This document shows, one piece after another, positions 1-9,971 of a stretch of 33,368 nt of DNA. The stretch comes from an uncultured Bacteroidota bacterium (GTDB lineage Bacteria; Bacteroidota; Bacteroidia; Bacteroidales; WCHB1-69): positions 1 to 33,368 of the forward strand of contig CACYHL010000004.1 in assembly GCA_902774205.1 (NCBI GenBank), read 5' to 3'. The position numbers were made by a program, and so were the translations under genes. Position 1 is the stretch's first letter; every line of letters begins with the position of its first letter. Under the pieces are notes generated by a model. The model had not been told where the DNA came from. It saw only the letters and a list, made by a program, of their open reading frames with translations, and did not search any database.

Positions 1-3000
1 GTTAAGAGTGTAAGGAGTCGCACTTTTTTTTGAGGCGACAGAGGAGGTCAGCCTATACAGGCTGTCGTATGTGTAAGTGTGCGAATATGAGCCTCCAAGC
101 GAGTTCTGAAATGCTGACGTGTTCTGTGCCTTTGTTATGTTGCCCGCCTTATCGTATGTGTATGCTATATTCTGCAAGAATGCATTATTGCGGTTTTTCA
201 GGCCGAGGTTGGTGAGACGTTGCAGCACATCGTATGCGTAGCCTGCCCACGTACCGTTACCGTACCACACGTCTGTCCTGTTGCCGAACTTGTCGTAGTG
301 GATACTGTCGATATAATAATAGTAGTATTTTGAAATTCTCAGAGGATCTTCACCATTATTTTCTGTGGCTGTTATCTCATCGCTTATATCATCTGATTCA
401 TAGCCTGCGTCGTCCGTAGTGTCATCACCGCCCTTTAAGACAAATATCTTGTTGTAATAGCCATGTACTCTGTCCAAATTCCCGCCGAGGTCGTAGGTAT
501 AGTACACCGTCTCATTGTCGGGATAGCGTATATTCAGTATGCGGTTCCAGCTGTCGTATGTGTATGTCATCTTGAAAGAATATACCGAGTCCTCTTTCGG
601 CAGCACAAAGGTACGATTATTTTCAATAACTTCACCCATCTTCCCATATTTGAAACTCTGCCAGCCGGATGCGTCCTCTAAAAGTGTCACCCTTCCCTTG
701 GCGTTGTCCGCTGCGGTGCTATCACCGTAAGTGTAGCGCACGTTGTTGCGCGGATTGTCGGGGTATGTTATGGAATCAAGGCGGCTGTAAGTGTAATGGT
801 AGTTTATGCTCTTGTTGCTGTTGTACAGTGCCTGTGTCTGGTGTGTGAGCATATTCCCCGCGGGGTCGTAAGTCCACCTGTCGGTACCCGCGTCGGGGTG
901 CGTGCGCTGCGTCCTGCGCCCGAGCAGGTCGTAGGTGTGCGTGGTTGTGAACCCGCCCGGGTCGGTGCTTGAGAGCAGCTGCCCTATCGGGTCATACACG
1001 AATGTCGTAACCGCACCGAGCGGCGCGCTCTGCTTAACGGTAAGCCCTATCGTGTTGCTGAGCGTGCGCACCGTCGTGCCGAGCGGGTCTGTCGTGGAGG
1101 TCTGGAAGTATGTCCTCCCGCCGTGCTGCCCGAAGCCGTAGGCGGTGCGTGTGCTGTCGTTTGTCGGCAGTGTCACCTTCGTGGTGCGGTCGAGGATGTC
1201 GTAAACGGTTTCAGTGAGTGTCCCCGCAAGTGCGGAGTCCACATAAGCGTAAGATGTCTGCAAAGGAAGTGAGACGGGGTGCCACTGCCGCACCATCCGT
1301 CCGAAGGGGTCGCGCAGTATCCTGCCTGAGACGACTGTCCTTGCCCTGCCGTCCACCTCTGCATCGCGCTGCTCCTGTATCACGCGTCCCCAGCCGTCAC
1401 AGAAGACCACCGTCTGCAGCGGGTTTGTCGGGTGCTGCGGATCGAACCGCTCCGTCACAGAGTAGGATACGGGGTGCGTGCCGTTCTGGGTGCTGCCGAG
1501 CCTGTGCGGGCAATATTCACTCCTGATGGTGTATGTGCCCCCCGCCTCTATCTCGTATGGGGCGATAATGCGGGTGCACCTGCCGGCGTTGTCATAAACG
1601 TAGCGCATTTCCGCGCCGTTAGCGTCAACTGTGCGCAGCGGCTTCCCGAAACGGAAGTCGTAATCCGCATACGAGTGCAGCCCGAAGACGTCCGACACCT
1701 CTGCCGGATATGTGTGGGCCACTGTGTCGTATGAATATACCACAAAACGTCTGTTGCTGCCCCCGTCCTCGGGCAGTGTGAGCCGCGTCACGTTCCCGTA
1801 GCGGTCGCGCAGCATGTCGTGGCGGGCGGGATGGATTCCGTTCCCGTTGTGCTGCATGAACACGGTCATGAGCCCTCCGAGGCTGTCGTATGCCGCCGTC
1901 CGCATCCGCAACAGCGCGTTGTCATGGCCGCGCACCTCCACGCTCACGGGCAGTGATATGAGGTTGTGCGCCATCCCTGCAGCGTATGAGATGTCTGCGC
2001 GCACGTAGCCTTCCGTGTTTGTCGTGTCACCATAATATGTGTATCCCGTCACGTTCCTGTGCAGGTCGTAGTTGCGCTCCACGGCGGTTGTTATTGATGG
2101 GGACGGGGCACCCTCGTAGTAGTTCGTTATCTCCACCTCACGCGAGGTATAAACCATGGAGGGGCATTCCGGGTCGCCGACCGGCGTCCCTGCAGCGTCC
2201 ATCATCGAGGCGTAATAGAATGTCTCCACGTACCTGCGGCCGGCTCCGTCATGGCTGCACGAGTAGGTCTTCCTCCCCATCCTGTTGAAGTGCATATTGT
2301 CGAACTTCTCCACAAAATACCTGTACACCGAGCCGTTTGCGGGGTTGCAGTGCAGCGTTGTCACGGAGTCGTAGCCGAAGTCCGTGCGCTCATAGCGGTC
2401 ATGGTGAGGATGGGCGTACGCGAACCGTGTCAGCGTGAGGCTGTCCGGCAGAGGGGAGAGCCGGTCCCTTGTCCTCACCTCCGTGAGGTTCCATACCCGT
2501 TGCGGCTGCTCGTATGAGACCGGCGAAAGCGTGTAGTCAAGCTCAACCACCGACTCGGTGAAATTGGTAACTTTCCTCAGCAGGTTTGTCTTCCCCGCGC
2601 GGTTATACCGCACCGTCATAGAGGTCTCTGAGTTGGAGGTCACGATGTCGGGGAAGCCGTCACCGTTGATGTCAGCCAGCTGCAGGCTGTCCCTGCTGAA
2701 TGAGCGGCTGTACGGTGTCGCGCTGACCCCTGCCGTGACCTTCACACAACCGAATATTGTGAACCCCGCCGTCAGCGAACCTGTGATGGACTCGCTGTAG
2801 CTCGCGCCCCTGTTTATGCCGCCGTGGAATGGTATCGTGTCCCATGCGCTCCAATGGCCGCCTCCGGTATTGTATCTCACCATTATCCCCGCCGGTGAGT
2901 GCGAGACCAAGTCCGGCAGGCCGTCACCGTTGAAGTCGGAGAGCATGGCCTCACCGCCGTTTGCCGATTTGTTTACGGCGATGCCGCCGCTGATGCTGTA

Positions 3001-6000
3001 CTGCGATATGCTGAAGTTCACACCCATCGAGAGCCCCTCGCTTGTGCTGCCACCCTGCCGCAACGCATAGCTGCCGTAATTTTCAGGATGGAAGAACCCG
3101 TATCCGAGGTTTAGGCGGACACTGCCGTTAAAGCGCACCCTGTCGGGCAGCCCGTCCCCGTTGATGTCCAATAGCGAAAATGCGGCGTCATCAGCTCCGC
3201 TGCCGTTGGAACAGCCCGGTGAGCCGGAGCCCTCGAAAGAGAACCTTGCGTTTTTCGGGTTGTTGGAGGCGCCCCGTTTGGGAAGGGGGTAGCTCGCCCC
3301 GAAGGTGTTGCCTGTTGAGGAGGTGTTAGTCTCCGATATGCCCGCGGCGTCTGCGTCCTGCACCATGCCCAACGGTCCGATACCGCCCCATGGCATGGTG
3401 TACTGCACCGCTCCACGCCCGACCACATCGGGATAGCGGTCCCCGTTCAAATCCATGTAGTCGGTCACTATCTCACTGTACCCCGTTGACTTGGAGGCAC
3501 CCATGCTTATGAACGTCCCTGCTGCCAGCGAACCGTTGGTGAGGGCTGAGCGGCTCTGCTTGCGCACCGTCATCACAGGGCCGCCGTTCACGCTCACAGG
3601 CACGGGGTGGTCGTAAACGGTTATCTCTTCCGCCGTTCCCGGCACGTTGGTGCCTGTAGGCGGCGTGGCGGCACGTGTGTTGGCGTGCAGCGTGTCCCCA
3701 ATGAGCGTGGTGCCGCCGTATCCCGTATAACAGCCGTGGTCGCCGCTGGCGGTCATCTCCACCCAGCGCGTGGCTGATGACAACGGGTTGTATGCGGAGT
3801 CGAACATGGCTGACATCCCTGCACTGCCCATACTGTCACTCAGCTGCGAATACTGCAGGTGAAGTGATGCGGTGTCACAGTCGGTCACAGACTGCGCCGC
3901 AAGATGCTTCGGCAGCAGCAGGGTGCTTATTGGTATCAGGGTGTCGCGCAGAGTGCTGTCGTTGCGGTAGGCGAACTGCCCCCAGCCACGGTACAATGCG
4001 CCAAAAAGCCTGTGCTCTAATGTGTCGAGGCGTGTCCCCCTGTAGTTCCTGACATCAAACTTTGGGACAAACCTCCCTGACAGGGTGTCTGTGTGCACAG
4101 AGTCGAAGAGGGCAGAGTACGCCACTTCGGAAACGAACCGTATCCCTCCCCAGCTGGTGTTGCCGCCGCTGTCAGCGGACACCACGAACCTTATCTCATC
4201 TCCAGCGGAGACGCTCCTGCCAGTGAGTGCCACAATGGTCCCGAACACGGTGTCAGCGGGTATGCGCACCGAGTCAATGCACTGTGCGCCATGCATGACA
4301 CGCAGTGTGGCGGGAACGGTCAGGCTGTCCGCCAAAAGAGTGCCTGCCATGTCAACGCTCCCGTTCCGATATGCCTGGAAGTACGGTTCCGCTGTCAGCA
4401 AGAAGTCCCTTCCCGAATCGTACACCCTTCCGTCAAGCCCGTACATGTCGGTTGTGTCAGCACCGGACAGGTAGATGATGTTCTGCCTCCATGAAGTCAT
4501 GTCAAAGAGACGGCAGTCCTTTGACATGAGCCTGAAGAAAATGATGTCACCTTCCGACACGTGTGTATGGAGCGTGTCGGTATGGAGCCCGTAGCCATCC
4601 GCGGGTATGTCGTTTCGCAGAAGCTCTGTCTCCGCACCTGCGCGGAGCGTGTCCCCTGCAAGGGTGACGAGTGTGTCAAGCTGTACGGTGTAGCTTACGC
4701 CGTCCGCATAGTGGGACTGTGTGCGTGCCTCGGAGGTGTCCTCCTCAAGGCGTATATTGGACAGTATGCGGATGAACCCGTTGTATGGGGCCACCCAGAC
4801 ACGGACCGCCTCAAGTTCAGGGTCATCCTGCTCCAACGCGCACACAAGGTATGGTGTTTCCCCCTCAATGAAACCCACGGCGCATCCTATGCTGTCGCTC
4901 ACGCTGCCGTCAAATATGATGCCGCCGCACGGAGTTGCCGAGGTGGACACGAAAATGTTCCCCGCATTGGGCGCGTCAGGCGGTGTGGTCGCTATCACAT
5001 TCAAGGGGGTGAACGTGGCACGCCCCGCTGAATCCAATGAGTTGAACAGCGGCCCTTTGTCCGTCACAAGGTCAGGCAGGCCGTCGCCGTTGATGTCCGC
5101 AAAATAGGTGGAGGTCGTGGTTTTGGTCACCGGCCATGAGCCGCTTGCCGTCAGGCCGAGTGAGGCTTGCAGTCCCCAGTCTGTTGTCCTGCCGCTCTCT
5201 TTCAGGAAATCTGTCACTCCCGCAAGTTCCACCCGCGGCCCGAACGAGAACGTGCTGTCGCTTGTGGCTGTCTGGGGGCGGTAATAGACACGCCCACCGC
5301 TCTTGAAGACCTTGTCGGCAAGACCGTCACCGTTGAGGTCTATAAGTGTTGAGACCCCCTCGTTCCCCGATTTTGAATATGAGAAGTTGCCGCCGACACT
5401 TGCGCTCGTCATGCAGATGAGCGCCCCCGTGCCGACAGCCGCCGTACCGCCAACGCTCCAGCTGTTGCCGCGTGTGGCGCCTAATGCGGTGGCCTTGTCC
5501 CCATTGCCATCGACCCCTGTGCTGATGAACCCAGCCCCAAGACCGTCGTCAGGCAGCGAGCCGATTGTGACTGGTTGTGAGAACATCTCCGCCGCTGACG
5601 GATAGTCTTCGTAGTCAAAGTCATAGCGCAGCAGGTAGCTGTCCTTCCCATGCCTGAGCAGCGACTGTATGTTGCCGCAGTCAACGTCCAAAGCGCCACC
5701 ATCATGCCTCACAAACGTTTTGAGCCGTGTCTTGAAGCCGCTCGCGCGGCTGTTCTCCGTGAAGAAATAATATGCCCTTACAACAGTGTCCTTGTATTTG
5801 ACCTGCACATTACACAATGTCGCCGCCGTCACCTCCTTGAAACCGTGGCGGCAGTCGGTCATGGGGTCGCTGCGACCGTCATTAAGACGGAACACCACCG
5901 AGTATGCCCCCGCCTCGGAGCTGTCCGCCCCGCTGAAGCAGGTGTAGCTTATACTGTCGGGGTATATCTGCCTGCCGGAGTTCACGGAATCCGTCCTGTA

Positions 6001-7143
6001 GTGGTATCTCACGCTGTTTCCATAAGGGTCAACGCTCTCCGTCAGCATCCATTTGGCGATGTTACCCATATCGTCGGCGAGCACCCCTCCGAAGTCCACG
6101 GTGTCCGCCGTTTTGCTTTTCCCATAGTAGTGTGTCACCCCGTCCCGCGATGTCACGCTCCACCAGTAGTCAGACGGGGAGTTTCCATGCCTCACTATAC
6201 TGTCATGCGCCTCGTCCCTGCGCGGGTAGAAGCGTGTGCTGTCAGGAAGCCTGCCCGTCCATTTGTTGGTGCGGTGCGGCATGGGACGCGCATTTCCAGA
6301 CGTGTCCTTTGTTACCAGCTGCTCCCCTCCAAGAAGATAGACCTCGCTCTCAAGCGCGGGGTCATAGCGCGGCACACCCCACCTGGTCTCAACGGTTATG
6401 GAGGGGATGGCTATGTCCCAGCCCACACCAAGCCAGCCGTTGCCGCCACCGCTGCTGTATGTCAGCGCAAGCGACGGCTGCATCCCGTTGCGGCCAGCAG
6501 GTATGTCAATGGGATAGCTGAGCTCCGCCGTCCCCCTGCTGTTCGCCACAGGAGGCTCTATAAGCCGCAGCCCCTCCAACGGCTCCGCAGCCTTCATGTC
6601 CGACATCATGGTAGGCGTGTAGTTCTGCGTCTCCGGCATCTCCGGCGCCGTTATCACCGCATTGATGAAATCAATCGGCGAGTTTTCCCCACCGCTGCCG
6701 CCATCACCGTCAGGCGCGCCGCTTCCGTCCGCCTCTTTCGGCTGCCAGAGCACCGTAAGGACACAGGCGGCGGTATCGGAGCCGCCCCGCTCAAGACGCT
6801 CCCATGCGCCGGCGGCGCGGTCGTACCTGTATGTCGAGATGTCCTCCGCCGTGTACCCGCGCGGAAGCAGGGCCGTGTCGTATGGCACAGCCACCTCCCC
6901 TGTGAAACCTGCCGGAAGCGTCACACGCCCGCCGCGCGTCACATTGACCATGCCCTCCGCAAGCGGCGGTAGCGGCATTTCAGACATCGCTGCCGCCACA
7001 GTCCCAACTCCCTCGGCGTGTTGTGAATCACCATCTCCGACATGTCCGGAAATGACGGTGTAGCCATAGCCTGCGGCAAGCGCCGTGGTGCACGCCGCCA
7101 CAAGTGATATGAGCATTATCCTTATTGTCTTTTTCCTGTCCAT
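1..7143 (-). CDS. Giant SpvB / FG-GAP / YD-repeat (Rhs, TcB/TcC-like) secreted protein, 3' end beyond window
   Basis: The reading frame is open from the ATG at 7143-7141 to the left edge (2381 codons, no stop met), so the C-terminus is not visible. Frame was confirmed at the start, at two internal repeats and at the edge. Residues 1-24 form a signal peptide (MDRKK, then a hydrophobic stretch ending ALAA). An SpvB-type domain begins near residue 200 with the typical AELSYPIDIPAG and LALTYSSGGG stretches. FG-GAP/VCBS-like D-x-N-G-D-G-x-x-D repeats (DINGDGLPD and variants) occur near residues 600, 680, 1230, 1325, 1400 and 1490. A TcdB-middle-like segment (LLRKVTNFTESVVELDYTL) follows near 1515. 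YD repeats (YDxxGR, YTYDxxGN) run from about 1760 to the edge. This is the B/C cocoon architecture of Tc and Rhs polymorphic toxins, whose last part is normally a variable toxin. The gene lies 97 bp downstream of the T9SS-sorted gene and is probably co-transcribed. It is GC-rich unlike the rest of the window. Confidence 0.93.
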   Translation of the reverse strand, partial: MDRKKTIRIMLISLVAACTTALAAGYGYTVISGHVGDGDSQHAEGVGTVAAAMSEMPLPPLAEGMVNVTRGGRVTLPAGFTGEVAVPYDTALLPRGYTAEDISTYRYDRAAGAWERLERGGSDTAACVLTVLWQPKEADGSGAPDGDGGSGGENSPIDFINAVITAPEMPETQNYTPTMMSDMKAAEPLEGLRLIEPPVANSRGTAELSYPIDIPAGRNGMQPSLALTYSSGGGNGWLGVGWDIAIPSITVETRWGVPRYDPALESEVYLLGGEQLVTKDTSGNARPMPHRTNKWTGRLPDSTRFYPRRDEAHDSIVRHGNSPSDYWWSVTSRDGVTHYYGKSKTADTVDFGGVLADDMGNIAKWMLTESVDPYGNSVRYHYRTDSVNSGRQIYPDSISYTCFSGADSSEAGAYSVVFRLNDGRSDPMTDCRHGFKEVTAATLCNVQVKYKDTVVRAYYFFTENSRASGFKTRLKTFVRHDGGALDVDCGNIQSLLRHGKDSYLLRYDFDYEDYPSAAEMFSQPVTIGSLPDDGLGAGFISTGVDGNGDKATALGATRGNSWSVGGTAAVGTGALICMTSASVGGNFSYSKSGNEGVSTLIDLNGDGLADKVFKSGGRVYYRPQTATSDSTFSFGPRVELAGVTDFLKESGRTTDWGLQASLGLTASGSWPVTKTTTSTYFADINGDGLPDLVTDKGPLFNSLDSAGRATFTPLNVIATTPPDAPNAGNIFVSTSATPCGGIIFDGSVSDSIGCAVGFIEGETPYLVCALEQDDPELEAVRVWVAPYNGFIRILSNIRLEEDTSEARTQSHYADGVSYTVQLDTLVTLAGDTLRAGAETELLRNDIPADGYGLHTDTLHTHVSEGDIIFFRLMSKDCRLFDMTSWRQNIIYLSGADTTDMYGLDGRVYDSGRDFLLTAEPYFQAYRNGSVDMAGTLLADSLTVPATLRVMHGAQCIDSVRIPADTVFGTIVALTGRSVSAGDEIRFVVSADSGGNTSWGGIRFVSEVAYSALFDSVHTDTLSGRFVPKFDVRNYRGTRLDTLEHRLFGALYRGWGQFAYRNDSTLRDTLIPISTLLLPKHLAAQSVTDCDTASLHLQYSQLSDSMGSAGMSAMFDSAYNPLSSATRWVEMTASGDHGCYTGYGGTTLIGDTLHANTRAATPPTGTNVPGTAEEITVYDHPVPVSVNGGPVMTVRKQSRSALTNGSLAAGTFISMGASKSTGYSEIVTDYMDLNGDRYPDVVGRGAVQYTMPWGGIGPLGMVQDADAAGISETNTSSTGNTFGASYPLPKRGASNNPKNARFSFEGSGSPGCSNGSGADDAAFSLLDINGDGLPDRVRFNGSVRLNLGYGFFHPENYGSYALRQGGSTSEGLSMGVNFSISQYSISGGIAVNKSANGGEAMLSDFNGDGLPDLVSHSPAGIMVRYNTGGGHWSAWDTIPFHGGINRGASYSESITGSLTAGFTIFGCVKVTAGVSATPYSRSFSRDSLQLADINGDGFPDIVTSNSETSMTVRYNRAGKTNLLRKVTNFTESVVELDYTLSPVSYEQPQRVWNLTEVRTRDRLSPLPDSLTLTRFAYAHPHHDRYERTDFGYDSVTTLHCNPANGSVYRYFVEKFDNMHFNRMGRKTYSCSHDGAGRRYVETFYYASMMDAAGTPVGDPECPSMVYTSREVEITNYYEGAPSPSITTAVERNYDLHRNVTGYTYYGDTTNTEGYVRADISYAAGMAHNLISLPVSVEVRGHDNALLRMRTAAYDSLGGLMTVFMQHNGNGIHPARHDMLRDRYGNVTRLTLPEDGGSNRRFVVYSYDTVAHTYPAEVSDVFGLHSYADYDFRFGKPLRTVDANGAEMRYVYDNAGRCTRIIAPYEIEAGGTYTIRSEYCPHRLGSTQNGTHPVSYSVTERFDPQHPTNPLQTVVFCDGWGRVIQEQRDAEVDGRARTVVSGRILRDPFGRMVRQWHPVSLPLQTSYAYVDSALAGTLTETVYDILDRTTKVTLPTNDSTRTAYGFGQHGGRTYFQTSTTDPLGTTVRTLSNTIGLTVKQSAPLGAVTTFVYDPIGQLLSSTDPGGFTTTHTYDLLGRRTQRTHPDAGTDRWTYDPAGNMLTHQTQALYNSNKSINYHYTYSRLDSITYPDNPRNNVRYTYGDSTAADNAKGRVTLLEDASGWQSFKYGKMGEVIENNRTFVLPKEDSVYSFKMTYTYDSWNRILNIRYPDNETVYYTYDLGGNLDRVHGYYNKIFVLKGGDDTTDDAGYESDDISDEITATENNGEDPLRISKYYYYYIDSIHYDKFGNRTDVWYGNGTWAGYAYDVLQRLTNLGLKNRNNAFLQNIAYTYDKAGNITKAQNTSAFQNSLGGSYSHTYTYDSLYRLTSSVASKKSATPYTLN

Positions 7144-7240
7144 ATACAATATATTTATGTTGTCATGTTCCTGTTCAAAATCTGACAGACACTTGAAGTT
7201 CAGGGAGGAATGTGTGAGTCTGTGCGCTGTGGCGGCGTTG

Positions 7241-8677
7241 TCAGTTCACCACCATCTGTACAGTCCTGTTTCCCATTGGGCTGCGTATCTCAAGGAGGTA
7301 GTAGCCAGGGCTGTCAATCCGGCCGTCAACCTTGTAGGCCTTCCCGCCGTCACACTCCCATACGCGCAGAAGCCTGCCGTCCTGTGTGTATGCCCTGACA
7401 CTCGCGGGCGACTGCTCCGGATAGAGGATGTCAAGGGTGAAGCTACCGTTGTTCGGGTTGGGGTAAAGGGTGTATTCGGGCTCACCAACAGACACGGCAC
7501 CGCCCTTTTCAGCGTGATTTTTGCCGGCCGCGTCAGCCATTCCACCGTCATCATCTGCAGGAACGGGAATCCCTGCCGTAAGGGAGCTTGTGTGCCTTGG
7601 CTGTACGGGGGACTTCCTTGCGAGGCAGAACATGTCTGCGCCGTTTCTGTCCGTGTCCCAGCGCAGGCCGTCAAAGAGCAGCAGCCCGCCGCTGTCCCTG
7701 CCAGACGGTGAGACCCACTCCGCCTCATCGAAGAGGCCGGCGCCGCTTCTGTCAACCAGCAGGAACATGGGCAGGCTGTCCTGCAGGGACAGGGTGTCGC
7801 CAATGGCAATCTGTGTCCCGTATTCGCTTGCTCCCATGCCCGTCACCTGCACTCTCGTCACCCCAAAGAGTTCCCAAAGGGTGTCGTCCCGCATGACCAC
7901 ACCGCTTGGTGTGGCTAACGGTACGCTGTCCGTGCCGAGCAGTATGAACGTCCCGTCCTCCATTTCGGGACCATCGGGAATGGAAAAGATAATCCGGCTG
8001 TCGAAAAAACGGCTCCTTGTCTGGTTTAGCCCGAAATGGTCGTCACGGCCGACACCGGCGATGAAATCCGACATGTCAGGCGCCTCCGCATAGCTCCAAA
8101 CGCAGTTGCCGCGGCTGTCTCTATAGTCCGTGTGCCAGAGCGTGACGCCGTATTTCACGGCGAGGTAGCTCATCCACTGTGTCATCTGCGGGGCTGTTAT
8201 CCTGTGTTCGAAACACACCGCTTCCGCAATGCTGCCGTCCAGCGTGAGAATGTCAGCCCGACCGACCGTCAGCAGGAGCGTGTCACCGGCTGGCGTCCCG
8301 TCCCATGACTGCGACAGGTAGTTTATCACTCCGCCACGCACGTTCACCTCGCCATAGCGGAGACTGCAGTCCCCTCCAAGTATGCGCTGTGTGGTCAGCC
8401 CTATCCTTGCGCCGAGGCTGTCCTCAAGCTGCCACAGTCCGTTCTCAGCTGAGGAGTCTGCCGCCCCGTAAACGACAATCATGTCGGCATCGCTGCCGGT
8501 ATTGGGAATCGCGAAAACAAGCGCCGTGTCGCCACGCACTGCCAGTGCAGGGTTGAAGTTCATCTCTGCGGCGCTGCCTGAAGCGCGCCACCACACGGCA
8601 ACTGAATCACTGGCAGGCTGGCCGGAAAGCCCCGCTGAAAACACCGCCGCCGCCACAAAAACCAAAAGTCTTCTCAT
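7241..8677 (-). CDS. Secreted protein with C-terminal T9SS type A sorting domain
   Basis: 478 residues. An N-terminal signal peptide (MRRLLVFVAAAVFSAGLSGQ) leads into a LamG-like region. Next is a segment with a spaced YLAVKYGVTL ... VWSY ... FIAGVGRDD pattern, which I recognise as common in large secreted Bacteroidetes proteins (DUF8202-like; the name is from memory). From about residue 400 the protein ends in a typical T9SS sorting domain: YTLYPNPNNGSFTLDI, then a G-x-Y-x-L-x-I strand near the C-terminus. Such proteins cross the outer membrane through the type IX system and are attached or released at the surface. It is followed after 97 bp by the giant Rhs gene on the same strand, so the two are likely one operon. 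It may be a surface partner of the Rhs protein, but no direct link is visible. Confidence 0.88.
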   Translation of the reverse strand: MRRLLVFVAAAVFSAGLSGQPASDSVAVWWRASGSAAEMNFNPALAVRGDTALVFAIPNTGSDADMIVVYGAADSSAENGLWQLEDSLGARIGLTTQRILGGDCSLRYGEVNVRGGVINYLSQSWDGTPAGDTLLLTVGRADILTLDGSIAEAVCFEHRITAPQMTQWMSYLAVKYGVTLWHTDYRDSRGNCVWSYAEAPDMSDFIAGVGRDDHFGLNQTRSRFFDSRIIFSIPDGPEMEDGTFILLGTDSVPLATPSGVVMRDDTLWELFGVTRVQVTGMGASEYGTQIAIGDTLSLQDSLPMFLLVDRSGAGLFDEAEWVSPSGRDSGGLLLFDGLRWDTDRNGADMFCLARKSPVQPRHTSSLTAGIPVPADDDGGMADAAGKNHAEKGGAVSVGEPEYTLYPNPNNGSFTLDILYPEQSPASVRAYTQDGRLLRVWECDGGKAYKVDGRIDSPGYYLLEIRSPMGNRTVQMVVN

Positions 8678-8758
8678 AATGCTGATATTTATCGGTTGGT
8701 TTTCCCGTCTGTTTAATCAGGCAGTGGCACCAGTGACGGGCGAGTCATTTTATGCCTG

Positions 8759-8766
8759 CAAATATA
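8759..8766 (-). promoter_or_regulatory. Bacteroidetes -7 box upstream of the T9SS/rhs operon
   Basis: The minus-strand sequence reads TATATTTG, an exact match to the Bacteroidetes TAnnTTTG box, about 80 bp before the start of the T9SS gene. A TTG lies 17 bp further upstream (8784-8786), slightly closer than the usual -33 spacing. This places transcription start near 8750, inferred from sequence only. Confidence 0.5.
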
Positions 8767-8795
8767 ATGTTTTTTTAATACAACAATCATATTCT

Positions 8796-8809
8796 TGAAA
8801 AATTTTTCA
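8796..8809. repeat. Perfect 14-bp palindrome at the 3' end of the recombinase gene
   Basis: TGAAAAATTTTTCA is its own reverse complement and overlaps the recombinase stop codon (8807-8809). It could be a weak AT-rich terminator element or chance in AT-rich DNA. No function is assigned. Confidence 0.4.
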
Positions 8810-9937
8810 CAAAAAATTGTAAAGCCTGAGGTTGTTGTGGCTCAATATTATTTTTGCCGATGTCCTGTGCATGTAGCGTTCCGTCACGGAAAGGGAGTGG
8901 TGGTCGGCGAGTTCCTTGACATATTTTGCGGGCACTCCGGATTCGAGGAGTTCGGTTATGCCGGTGTCCTTGAGGGAATAGAACTGGTAGCACGGCGGCA
9001 GCTTCAGGTCGCTGCGCATTTTCGCCCATGTCCTTGCGGTGTAGCGCGAGTCCTTCATCTCGTGCCCCGGCAGGTAGTGCTCCGAGAAAATGTACTCCTC
9101 GGGGCGGTGGTGCGCCACAAGGTCCAGATAGCCCATTATCTCAGGCGGTATCGCGATGGTTCGCGGCTTGTGGTTCTTGGCTATTTCAGCCGGAATGTTC
9201 AGCAGTTTCTCCGCGTAGTCGATGTGCCTGATTTGGAGCATGAGTATCTCCTTCGGCCTGACGAGGCATTTGTAGCACAGCTGCATCACATAGAGGTACG
9301 GTGTAAGTCCGTGCTCCATGAAATACCCCGCTATCTGTGTCCTCACCTCTATCGGTATTGTCGTCCTGCGCTTTTCCTCCGCCTTTTTGACCGGTATCCT
9401 TGCAAACGGGTTCTCCTTCAGCCATGTTTTGGAGATGAAAAAGTTGAAGAGGCTCTTGAGGAAATGCAGGTAGCTGTTGTATGTCCGCGTGGCGGTATGC
9501 GGCCTGTGCGACAGGGCTTCGGCCATCTTTTCTGCGTCCGCGGCGGTGAACGCCCTGACGGGCAGCAGGAGCTTGCCCTGTGCGGTCATCTGCCGCTCCG
9601 TCCATTTCAGGTATGACCTGTAGCTGCGCATGGTGTCAGGGCGGACCTGCCCGCGGCGCGACTTCAGGAACTCGTCAATGCCCTGCTTGACGGTGATGCC
9701 GCTGTAGAACTCGGAGCCCTCAATGAACGGGTTCCAGCCGTCAAACAGCCGCACATTTATCTCATGGCACAGGTGAAGGGCGTACCTTGCACGCTCCCGC
9801 GCCCCGTGCACGCGGTTTATTTTGACCCGTTTCCGTACCAGTTTGCCGCTGCCCGGATTCAGCACATAATAGACCACACAGGCCTCTTTGCCAGGGCGGT
9901 ATTCCGCTGGCCTGAAGTTGATTAGATTTTGTGTCAT
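8807..9937 (-). CDS. Tyrosine recombinase (phage-integrase family)
   Basis: 376 residues, the usual length for Bacteroidetes integrase/invertase-type proteins. The N-terminal 70 residues resemble an arm-type DNA-binding region, followed by a SAM-like core-binding domain (SRRGQVRPDTMRSYRSYLKW) and the catalytic domain. Catalytic residues can be followed: Arg in CLVRPKEI, Lys in AKNHKPRTIAI, a YSLKDTG box where the usual HxLRH is altered (Lys for the second Arg, as in several Bacteroidetes members), the His of LADHHSLSVTERY, and the nucleophilic Tyr in TERYMH. The gene is as GC-rich as the T9SS and rhs genes downstream of it. It sits between the large rhs gene and an inverted orphan Rhs tip, so it may act on DNA in this locus. 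It could equally be the integrase of an integrated element that carried the rhs operon in. Confidence 0.9.
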   Translation of the reverse strand: MTQNLINFRPAEYRPGKEACVVYYVLNPGSGKLVRKRVKINRVHGARERARYALHLCHEINVRLFDGWNPFIEGSEFYSGITVKQGIDEFLKSRRGQVRPDTMRSYRSYLKWTERQMTAQGKLLLPVRAFTAADAEKMAEALSHRPHTATRTYNSYLHFLKSLFNFFISKTWLKENPFARIPVKKAEEKRRTTIPIEVRTQIAGYFMEHGLTPYLYVMQLCYKCLVRPKEILMLQIRHIDYAEKLLNIPAEIAKNHKPRTIAIPPEIMGYLDLVAHHRPEEYIFSEHYLPGHEMKDSRYTARTWAKMRSDLKLPPCYQFYSLKDTGITELLESGVPAKYVKELADHHSLSVTERYMHRTSAKIILSHNNLRLYNFL

Positions 9938-9971
9938 GATTATTCTTCTTGTTAAAAATGTTTGAAAAAGT

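Noticed and set aside
5650..6972. Long + strand open frame of 440 codons and several shorter + frames between 30 and 7700
   Set aside because: They lie antisense to the rhs and T9SS genes, which show clear domains in their own frames. GC-rich codons produce such antisense frames, and these translations are Arg/His/Pro-rich with no family pattern.
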